Shown: piece by piece, positions 5,928 through 12,193 of the stretch | How positions within the stretch are numbered: position 1 is the first letter of the stretch | Layout of the letters: every line of letters starts with the position of its first letter | Source of the DNA: CAYSCZ01 sp964429655 | GTDB lineage: Bacteria > Bacteroidota > Bacteroidia > Cytophagales > Cyclobacteriaceae | NCBI GenBank assembly: GCA_964429655.1 | Contig: CAYSCZ010000084.1 | Coordinates: forward strand, 1-12,193 | Reading direction: 5' to 3' | Length of the DNA: 12,193 nucleotides | Translations under genes and position numbers: made by a program | The notes under the pieces: model-generated | Databases searched by the model: none | What the model was told of the DNA's origin: nothing | The model's input: the letters and a program-made list of their open reading frames with translations, nothing else

Positions 5928-8843
5928 TTAAAATATATTATACTTCAAACCTAGGGTATAAGTAGTACCCGGGCTAAAAGCTGTAAATGGTTGATCTTGT
6001 GCATTAAATCCTGTGAAAAATTCCTCTCTCACGTCATTTAGTATATTACTAACCCCGAAATTAATTGTTACTTTATTCTGTAAACCGATCGACTTATTGA
6101 CGTTAAAGTTCAGACTGTGAAATGGCTCGGTGAATACATCGGGCGTCAAACCACCTCCAACTAATACGAGAGTAGGCCCCTTTACATTATAAAACAGACC
6201 CATTTCTAAACCATTCGAATAATTGTTATAGCTAAATCCACCATTAATGATGTAAGGTGCCTGCCCGGCCATTTCCCTTGTATCTTCTAGATCCTCACCT
6301 GTTTTTTGAAAAACCTCACGAGCTTCAAACTCAGTGCTTGTCATATCAATTTCGGATTGAACAAGGGTTAAATTTCCATTCAATGAAAATTTAGAAAAAC
6401 TTTCTGATATAAAATCAAGCGCCTTTCTGAATTCCACCTCAACACCAAAGATCTGCCCATCGCCTACATTGCGGGGTTGAAACTCCAGGCCGGTTTGGGC
6501 TGCCGGAATCCTCACTAATTCTATTGGGTCTTCAAAATTTTTGTAAAACGCACTGATAGAAAATATTTCATCCCGCCTCATGAACATTTCCCATCGTAAG
6601 TCAAAGTTCTGTATCCTTGTCTCCGTTAGTTGCCCATCCCATATTACATTGCCTTCACCATCAATAAACTCAAATAAGCCACCATTGAAGGTCCTGTTGG
6701 AAATCGGATCCAGGATCTGGGCAAAAGATAATTCTTTGAATGAAGGCCTGGCTATTGATTGGGAATAAGATACCCTCAGGTTTTGTTTTTCAGTAATTGC
6801 ATAGATATTGTTAATCGAAGGGAACAAGTCAAAGGAATCGAGCAGCTTTTCATTATCAAGATTGTTTCCCTGGCCGGTTATGGCAAAAGATTGGTCCCTA
6901 CCCGTATGACGCATTACATAGCTTTCAGCCCTCAGGCCAACAATTGTTTTTAGTTTTTCAACCAGCTTAAACTCGCTTGATACGTATGCCCCGAAATTTC
7001 CTACATTAGAAGAATATTGATTAGGATTTGGATCGTTGTTTCCGGATTGATAATAAAACACCCCTGTTGGGTATATTTTTTCATCTGTCAATACATCATT
7101 GGGATCACCGGACAATTCGGGAGCACTACCAAACCTTTGCAAGTCAAAGAAAAGGATTTTATAGTCTCTTTCTTTATACAAATAACTGGATCCAAATTTA
7201 AGTTTAGATTCTCTTCCAAATAAGTTGTTGTTTCTTGTTATATCGATTTTTGCTGCGACATTTATCTCTTCAAGATCCCTCCAAATCCTGCTTGGATTGC
7301 CACCATTACCCGCTTCAAAAGCGGGTGAACCGCTATTCAGGGTGAAAGCTGTTTTACGGATGTCAGGATCTGACAAAGATGAAAGTGTAGGGGACAGCTT
7401 CCAGCTAAAATTCCATTTGTCATTTTCGGTAAAGTGATCCCCGCTAATCAACATGTTGGTCAGCCCCCTTTGGGTATAGGCAAGCTTATAGGAATCAGCG
7501 GTATAACCCGATTTGCCAACGGCTTCACCGTTATCATCGATAAAAAATATACCAGAAGTACTCTCACCATTTTGCAGGTGCATTAAAGATAATTTATATT
7601 TTGAATAGTCGGTTTTATAAGCAAGTCCTCCAAGTCCTCCAAGCAATACCGATTCCATTGTTTGTATACCGTCCTGCAGGTAAGCTTGTACCAGTTCAAA
7701 GTCATCGGGTGAACCGGGCCTTTGATATTCCCCGTATGTCTGGTCATCAAAAAACTGCACGCTGCTTTTATAAGTAGTACTCAGGATATACCCTAACTTA
7801 TTACCATTTGACAATGTCTTTTGGTCCCCAAAAGAAGCACTAAGACCATAATTCATAAATGACGTTTGTTTTTCAGGCCCTAGTGTTGGATCAAAACTTT
7901 TGACGAAATCATTAACCTCTGTATCGGAAAAATCACTGTTGACGGGCGTGGGTACTTCCGGGGATTCCGCAAGCGCAGAGAGGCTTCTTGTGCCATCGTC
8001 AAATCCCAACCAGTCGGTCTGACCACCGTCATACGACACATAGTCGCTATTAAAATGCATGGATGGTGTAACCCCTATACTTATTGATATATCAAAAATT
8101 TTCTCTTCAGGAAAATCTTTTGTCTCTATATTGACCAACCCTCCGGTAAAGTCGGCAGGTAACTCAGCCAATGAAGTTTTTAAAACCGTTAAATTATTGA
8201 GTAGATTGGTTGGGAAAATGTCTATTTGGAGACTATTTACGTCCGGATCCAGTCCCGGTATTTCCATTCCATTGGAAACGGTTTTGGTGTACCTGTCACC
8301 AAGGCCCCGAACATAAACATATTTTCCACCTTCAATAGATACCCCTGTAACCCTTTTGATCGCCTCAGAAGCATTTGAGTCGCCTATTTTTCTAAAACTA
8401 GCTGCTGAAATACCATCCATCAGATTAGCTGATTTTCGTTTTACAGTCAACATGGCAGACTCAGAGTCACGAATCACCTCAGCCGTAATGACAACCGCTT
8501 CAAGTTCTTCAATCGCTTCACTCAGGCGTATGTTGTCAAAATAAGCAACTTTATTTCCGGAGACCACCACATTTTCTACAGTAACCGTTTTGTAAGACAC
8601 AAACGAAATCTGTAAGTTATAAGTACCCGATGCTACTTTTACTTCAAATGCCCCATCAAAATCGGATATCGCACCCTGTGTAGTACCTACTATTTGGACT
8701 GTAACACCAAAAAGGGGCTCACCTGTGGCATCATCAATTATTTTACCTCTGATAATGCCTGTGTCCTGTGCCAAAACTGAAAACGGACCAGAAATAAAAA
8801 GAAGGAAAAAAAATATTGCAAAGGGATAGTTTTGAATTTTCAT
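5928..8843 (-). CDS. TonB-dependent outer-membrane receptor with carboxypeptidase-regulatory-like N-domain
   Basis: 971 residues. A signal peptide (about 1-25, cut after VLA before QDTG) leads into a carboxypeptidase-regulatory-like beta-sandwich at about 29-107 (IRGKIIDDATGEPLFGVTV, then GTYNLQISFVSY), the N-terminal extension common in Bacteroidota receptors. The plug domain covers about 120-245: ASEAIKRVTGVSIEGGKYVY, then RGLGDRYTK, then LPADFTGGLVNIETKD. The rest is a 22-strand-type barrel ending in the aromatic tail TYTLGLKYNIF, usual for outer-membrane insertion. Such receptors import large or scarce ligands using TonB-ExbBD energy. No SusD-like gene is adjacent. The gene upstream encodes a surface beta-helix lipoprotein, 87 bases away and separated by a strong terminator, so the receptor may rely on partial readthrough or its own promoter; none with the Bacteroidota consensus is visible. 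The substrate is unknown. Confidence 0.93.
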   Translation of the reverse strand: MKIQNYPFAIFFFLLFISGPFSVLAQDTGIIRGKIIDDATGEPLFGVTVQIVGTTQGAISDFDGAFEVKVASGTYNLQISFVSYKTVTVENVVVSGNKVAYFDNIRLSEAIEELEAVVITAEVIRDSESAMLTVKRKSANLMDGISAASFRKIGDSNASEAIKRVTGVSIEGGKYVYVRGLGDRYTKTVSNGMEIPGLDPDVNSLQIDIFPTNLLNNLTVLKTSLAELPADFTGGLVNIETKDFPEEKIFDISISIGVTPSMHFNSDYVSYDGGQTDWLGFDDGTRSLSALAESPEVPTPVNSDFSDTEVNDFVKSFDPTLGPEKQTSFMNYGLSASFGDQKTLSNGNKLGYILSTTYKSSVQFFDDQTYGEYQRPGSPDDFELVQAYLQDGIQTMESVLLGGLGGLAYKTDYSKYKLSLMHLQNGESTSGIFFIDDNGEAVGKSGYTADSYKLAYTQRGLTNMLISGDHFTENDKWNFSWKLSPTLSSLSDPDIRKTAFTLNSGSPAFEAGNGGNPSRIWRDLEEINVAAKIDITRNNNLFGRESKLKFGSSYLYKERDYKILFFDLQRFGSAPELSGDPNDVLTDEKIYPTGVFYYQSGNNDPNPNQYSSNVGNFGAYVSSEFKLVEKLKTIVGLRAESYVMRHTGRDQSFAITGQGNNLDNEKLLDSFDLFPSINNIYAITEKQNLRVSYSQSIARPSFKELSFAQILDPISNRTFNGGLFEFIDGEGNVIWDGQLTETRIQNFDLRWEMFMRRDEIFSISAFYKNFEDPIELVRIPAAQTGLEFQPRNVGDGQIFGVEVEFRKALDFISESFSKFSLNGNLTLVQSEIDMTSTEFEAREVFQKTGEDLEDTREMAGQAPYIINGGFSYNNYSNGLEMGLFYNVKGPTLVLVGGGLTPDVFTEPFHSLNFNVNKSIGLQNKVTINFGVSNILNDVREEFFTGFNAQDQPFTAFSPGTTYTLGLKYNIF

Positions 8844-8877
8844 AAGCTAAGATCGTTAAGGATAAAACCCCTTAAAT

Positions 8878-8909
8878 AAAAAAAAGCTTGCCTTTCGAAA
8901 AAGACAAGC
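8878..8909 (-). terminator. Strong intrinsic terminator after the beta-helix lipoprotein gene
   Basis: On the minus strand a 10-bp stem, GCTTGTCTTT with AAAGGCAAGC (one G-T wobble), closes a TTCG tetraloop and is followed by eight T. It lies just downstream of the lipoprotein stop (8931) and 34 bases before the receptor start (8843). Confidence 0.9.
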
Positions 8910-8930
8910 ATAAATAAATAATTTTTTAAA

Positions 8931-10760
8931 TTATAATCCTATTTCATTAAGCGCCCCTGATACAGAAGCCCAGGTCCAGCTGAAATCGCCTATATTCTGA
9001 ACACCTACTGTGTTTGCATTGGCGGCAACCTCAGTAATATTATCTGCAGGCACATCCACAAAAACACCAGCAACTGTGGCACCAGCTTTTAGTGTTACTT
9101 CAACGTTTGTTACAGAACTTACGCCAAATGCATCTATCATTTCCTGATATTGTTCTACTTCCTGGTCGTCGTTCTCGTTAGTAAAGCCATACCAATAGTT
9201 CATATCCAAATCAGCATTGGTGTCAGGATCAAAATCTATGGCTGCGGGGCTATTGCCCATGTAGATGGTTCCATTTGTAAGCGTGAAATTTATAGGGGTC
9301 CTGGAACTGGCAAAATAAGCATCATCGTCACCTTCAGGGCCGTCAAGCTCAAAAGCACTTCCGGCAGGGTTTACTGTGATGTAATTATCTAAAGTACCAT
9401 TCCATCCCTGGTCGGTATCCACAGCATCGTCACCTACATTCCAAAATAGAGCATTCGTCACATTAACAGAGCCGCCAAACCATTCGATTCCATCATCCTG
9501 GTTGGCTACTACCTCGATGTTTTCCACAACAGTATTGGCGCTTATACCACCCAATGACAGACCGTTGATCTCGTTACCAGCACCAATATTGGCACCTCCA
9601 TGTCGGATAGAGATATACTGCAAGGTACCTGAATTTTCATCATCGTCTGTACCACCATAAAGGCCGTTCGTATCTGTCGCTGGAATACCCTCAATTTGTA
9701 CTTCTGCGGCAGATGCACTAATAAATCCATTGCCCAGTACAATAACGCCACCCCACAATCCATTGATATCTGGTGTAAGGTTTGGACTTGCTATTTGACC
9801 GGGTTGAATCTCATCCTGGGTAGATGTGAATATGATAGGCGCGTCAGCAGTGCCGGCAGCATTGATTGTAGCCCCTCTGGCAACTAATAATGCCGTAGCG
9901 TTAGCACCTGTACCAGGCTGACCTTTAATGACCGTACCGGGCTCTATAGTTAGAGAAGCACCGGCAAGTACTGTGACCCGACCAGCCAACTCATACACAT
10001 TATCGACTGTCCATGTGGCATTGTCAGAAATATTTTCCTCAACGATGATAACAGGTGCTATAGGAACTTCCTCAGCTTCGACAATTAAAACGTGCGTAAA
10101 CGAAGCTTCATCACCATCAGCATCTGTTAGCGTGAAAACAATTTCATATGTGCCGGGATCGAAATCAGCCGTTTGAGGAGCCTCAAAATCAAATACAAAA
10201 GGACTTGTTTCCCCTGAAAGATCGCTTCCAAGCTCAGGAACATCAGTACCATCTACTGAAACGGCAATAGCGCCAAACCCATCTTCTGCTTCCAAAGTTA
10301 CATCGGGAACAAAAAGTACTTCGCCTTCCGTGATTGTTGCTGTCGCAGGAATACCTGAAATTGTTGGAATGGCATCATCTTCTGCCACTACATTAAATAC
10401 AGCAGTAGCGTTGGCAGACTGACTTTCAGAGTCAGTAACGGTTAAGGTAATTGAAGCAGCGCCTGCTGTTGTTGCGTCAAAAGAAATATCTACAGAACCA
10501 CCTGCTACGGCACCAGAAGTGGAACCCAATGTAATGCCTCCGGTAAAAGAAGCAACATAATTAGCTGTAAGGTCAGGATCTACCGATACTGTGAAGGAAG
10601 CGGTACCGCTTCCACCTACATTAACATCGCCTACTGAACCGGCAGATACAGTGGGATCAGAAAAAGTAGGTGCTGGCGCATCATCATCATCATCATCTCC
10701 ACAAGACATGACGAACATAAGAGCACCGAAGAAAAACAATAATGAAAGTAATTTTTTCAT
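8931..10760 (-). CDS. Surface-type lipoprotein with Ig/cadherin-like repeats and a right-handed beta-helix domain
   Basis: 609 residues. The N-terminus has a lipoprotein signal with lipobox V-M-S-C, Cys20 being the lipidated residue. Six aspartates follow almost directly (C-G-D6), resembling the acidic lipoprotein export signal that sends Bacteroidota lipoproteins to the cell surface. Two beta-rich regions resembling Ig/cadherin repeats follow (about 33-126 and 130-228; ITLTVTDSESQ, IVFTLTDADGDEASF). From about 240 comes a beta-helix-like region with LTIEPGTVIKG (270-280), IIFTSTQDE, GLWGGVIVLGN and IRHGGANIGAGNEINGLSLGG. Acidic clusters QDDGIEW (421-427) and GDDAVDTDQGW (443-453) could bind Ca2+ or a ligand. 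I see no type IX secretion C-terminal domain. This family is frequently annotated only as hypothetical lipoprotein. Its place just upstream of a TonB receptor suggests a ligand-capturing partner, comparable in role but not sequence to SusD. Catalysis is not indicated. Confidence 0.85.
   Translation of the reverse strand: MKKLLSLLFFFGALMFVMSCGDDDDDDAPAPTFSDPTVSAGSVGDVNVGGSGTASFTVSVDPDLTANYVASFTGGITLGSTSGAVAGGSVDISFDATTAGAASITLTVTDSESQSANATAVFNVVAEDDAIPTISGIPATATITEGEVLFVPDVTLEAEDGFGAIAVSVDGTDVPELGSDLSGETSPFVFDFEAPQTADFDPGTYEIVFTLTDADGDEASFTHVLIVEAEEVPIAPVIIVEENISDNATWTVDNVYELAGRVTVLAGASLTIEPGTVIKGQPGTGANATALLVARGATINAAGTADAPIIFTSTQDEIQPGQIASPNLTPDINGLWGGVIVLGNGFISASAAEVQIEGIPATDTNGLYGGTDDDENSGTLQYISIRHGGANIGAGNEINGLSLGGISANTVVENIEVVANQDDGIEWFGGSVNVTNALFWNVGDDAVDTDQGWNGTLDNYITVNPAGSAFELDGPEGDDDAYFASSRTPINFTLTNGTIYMGNSPAAIDFDPDTNADLDMNYWYGFTNENDDQEVEQYQEMIDAFGVSSVTNVEVTLKAGATVAGVFVDVPADNITEVAANANTVGVQNIGDFSWTWASVSGALNEIGL
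10680..10697 (-). repeat. GAT triplet repeat encoding the post-cysteine aspartate run
   Basis: Six tandem ATC units on the plus strand (GAT on the coding strand) encode six aspartates directly after Cys20-Gly21 of the lipoprotein. Slippage would change the length of the acidic export signal in whole residues and keep the frame. Confidence 0.9.
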
Positions 10761-10868
10761 GTTTTTTAGGTTTTGATTACAAGATTTAAATTAACAGCAC
10801 AAAAATGAGTATTAAATTTTAACTGACGGGATAGCGCTTGTTACCAAATAGTTAAACTAGTATGAGGT

Positions 10869-10906
10869 TTTTAAACTGGATGTTAAAATTATTAAGGTAT
10901 TGTTAA
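10869..10906 (-). promoter_or_regulatory. Phased TTAACA-like repeats, candidate PhoB/PhoP-type operator
   Basis: On the minus strand, TTAACA (10901-10906), TTAATA (10890-10895), TTAACA (10881-10886) and TTAAAA (10869-10874) recur at steps of 11, 9 and 12 bases, about one helical turn. The array ends 108 bases upstream of the lipoprotein ATG. Direct TTAACA-type repeats at about 11-base steps are the known binding pattern of Bacillus PhoP, and OmpR/PhoB regulators bind phased direct repeats generally. In AT-rich DNA TTAA is common, so this is a candidate only. Confidence 0.35.
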
Positions 10907-10937
10907 GCAATGTGGCAACCAGTAAACATAAATAATT

Positions 10938-11924
10938 TCATTTAGATATAATCACCTTACCTAAGATTTTATTAATAATATCCCTGGAAGTGATTCCATC
11001 GGCCTCAGCCTCATAATTTAAAATAATTCTATGGTTTAATACATCCAGTGCAATCTCTTTAATATCCTCCGGTAAAACATATTCACGTTCATCAAAATAA
11101 GCGATGGCTTTAGCGGCCAGGTTCAGATTAATAGAAGCTCTGGGTGATGCACCAAACTGCACATAATGATCTTCTTCTGTCAAGCCATATTCTTTAGGTT
11201 TACGGGTCGCAAATACAACTTCTATAATGTATTGCTCTAATGATTCGGAAATACTTACCTGATTTATCTCATTTCGAATACTGAAAATATCTTCTTTTGA
11301 GAGTATAGTCTCAACATTGGAATCGAATTTCAGGTTAGACATCCTCCGCATAACCTCCAGCTCATCTGTTTTCGAAGGGTAATCAACATATACCTTCATC
11401 ATAAACCGGTCTACCTGTGCTTCGGGCAATGGATAAGTACCTTCCTGGTCGACGGGGTTTTGTGTGGCCAGTACTAAAAATGGCCTGTCCAGCTTAAAGG
11501 TAGTCTCCCCAATGGTTACTTGTTTTTCCTGCATTGCTTCAAGCAAAGCGGATTGAACCTTGGCCGGAGACCGGTTCACCTCATCGGCAAGTATTAAATT
11601 GGAAAATATTGGCCCTTTTTTTACCTCAAACGCTGACTTCTGCTGGTTGTAGATCATGGTACCTATTAAATCAGCAGGCAGCAGGTCAGGCGTAAATTGG
11701 ATGCGCTTAAAGTCAAGATGAAGTACATCTGCAAGTGTATTAACGGTCAAGGTTTTTGCCAGGCCTGGGACACCTTCCAGTAAAACATGACCATTGGTGA
11801 ATAAACCAACCAGTAAACGATTGATCATATAATCCTGCCCTACCACTACTTTACCAACCTCAGAGATTGCTTTTTTTATCTTTTCCTGATGTTCTTTTTG
11901 GAGATCCATTTGTTCTGTAGGCAT
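10938..11924 (-). CDS. MoxR-family AAA+ ATPase
   Basis: 328 residues, the usual length for MoxR ATPases, which act as chaperone-like remodelling machines that activate or assemble partner proteins, often with von Willebrand A-domain or DUF58 proteins. Walker A GVPGLAKT is at 51-58, Walker B LILADEVNR at 110-118, sensor-1 LATQNP at 152-157, the arginine-containing PLPEAQVDRFMMK at about 165-177 and the sensor-2 region GASPRASINL at 258-267. There is no signal peptide, so it is cytoplasmic. A good promoter lies 22 bases upstream of the ATG at 11924. A second in-frame Met six codons in (MDLQKE) is also possible; the first is preferred, with a purine-rich GAAGG directly before it. In this phylum moxR is usually followed by DUF58 and bat genes. 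Here the next gene downstream is the beta-helix lipoprotein, 177 bases away, and upstream are tRNAs, so the partner must be encoded elsewhere. Confidence 0.93.
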   Translation of the reverse strand: MPTEQMDLQKEHQEKIKKAISEVGKVVVGQDYMINRLLVGLFTNGHVLLEGVPGLAKTLTVNTLADVLHLDFKRIQFTPDLLPADLIGTMIYNQQKSAFEVKKGPIFSNLILADEVNRSPAKVQSALLEAMQEKQVTIGETTFKLDRPFLVLATQNPVDQEGTYPLPEAQVDRFMMKVYVDYPSKTDELEVMRRMSNLKFDSNVETILSKEDIFSIRNEINQVSISESLEQYIIEVVFATRKPKEYGLTEEDHYVQFGASPRASINLNLAAKAIAYFDEREYVLPEDIKEIALDVLNHRIILNYEAEADGITSRDIINKILGKVIISK

Positions 11925-11946
11925 ACCTTCTTTTATTTATGGTGCA

Positions 11947-11977
11947 CAAATGTAGAAAGCTTAACCTATCTATCAAA
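11947..11977 (-). promoter_or_regulatory. Bacteroidota-type promoter for the MoxR gene
   Basis: On the minus strand, TTTG (11974-11977), exactly 19 bases, then TACATTTG (11947-11954) matches the consensus TTTG-N19-21-TAnnTTTG. The -7 element ends 22 bases before the ATG, so the leader should be under 20 bases. Confidence 0.8.
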
Positions 11978-12030
11978 AATGGACTTGTGACGGAAAGTTA
12001 AATAAGGTTAAAAAGAAAGAATAAGTTTTG

Positions 12031-12115
12031 TACCAGGAGCGGGACTTGAACCCGCACGGCCACAATGGCCACAAGATTTTAAGTCTTGCGTGTCTACCAA
12101 TTCCACCATCCCGGC
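12031..12115 (-). tRNA. tRNA-Leu (anticodon TAA)
   Basis: 85 bases without CCA. The acceptor arms GCCGGGA and TCCTGGT pair with two G-U, followed by discriminator A. The anticodon stem CAAGA/TCTTG carries loop CTTAAAA, so the anticodon is TAA, reading UUA. The D-arm region TGGTGGAATTGGTAGACACG, the long variable arm (TGGCCATTGTGGCC) and the T-arm GCGGG-TTCAAGT-CCCGC are those of a type II leucine tRNA. CCA is not encoded; the 3' flank reads CAAAA. It lies 25 bases after tRNA-Gly and is probably cotranscribed with it. Confidence 0.95.
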
Positions 12116-12140
12116 AATGATATGATCTGCAATAAAAAAG

Positions 12141-12193
<53 letters not shown>

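Noticed and set aside
7622..7642. Short tandem repeat (AAGTCCTCC twice) in the receptor gene
   Set aside because: Only two copies of 9 bases encoding Gly-Gly-Leu; too short to suggest function beyond normal coding sequence.
9542..9763. Minus-strand 73-codon frame inside the lipoprotein gene
   Set aside because: Out-of-frame shadow of a clearly coding region on the same strand, with no features of its own.
8931..10760. Type IX secretion cargo
   Set aside because: Although beta-helix proteins of this phylum are often type IX cargo, this one has a lipobox and acidic export signal, and its C-terminus lacks a recognisable type IX sorting domain.

Overview
The window looks like a chromosomal segment from a member of the Bacteroidota, probably a free-living Cytophagales-type bacterium (inference). 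The evidence is an AT-rich background, a TonB-dependent receptor with an N-terminal carboxypeptidase-regulatory-like domain, a lipoprotein whose lipobox cysteine is followed by a run of aspartates, and a promoter matching the Bacteroidota consensus TTTG-N19-TAnnTTTG. The genus cannot be fixed from the sequence alone. All intact genes are on the minus strand except one small lipoprotein gene and one decayed gene.

Reading in the direction of minus-strand transcription from the right edge: a tRNA pair, Gly(GCC) cut by the window edge and then Leu(TAA); a MoxR-type AAA+ ATPase with its own well-formed promoter and no DUF58 or Bat partner on its downstream side; a surface-lipoprotein gene (two Ig/cadherin-like regions plus a beta-helix) closed by a strong terminator; and a 971-residue TonB-dependent receptor. 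The lipoprotein and the receptor probably form one envelope uptake system. A phased TTAA array resembling a PhoB/PhoP-type operator lies upstream of the lipoprotein gene.

Next comes a short plus-strand island (about 5.0-5.9 kb). It holds a small secreted-protein gene broken by one stop and one frameshift, and an intact LprI/DUF1311-like lipoprotein gene. A hairpin that can act on both strands separates this island from the convergent receptor gene.

The left third is a compact minus-strand operon: a TIGR01777-type NAD(P)-dependent epimerase, a LOG-family nucleotide phosphoribohydrolase, and the DNA-repair gene uvrA. Downstream of uvrA lies a GC-rich tract of about 140 bases that is open on both strands and unlike the rest of the window. 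No complete insertion sequence, CRISPR array or phage gene is visible.

The strongest leads are the receptor/beta-helix lipoprotein pair with its possible phosphate-type operator, the readable pseudogene at 5002-5398, the GC-rich tract at the left edge, and the uvrA start that lacks any ATG.
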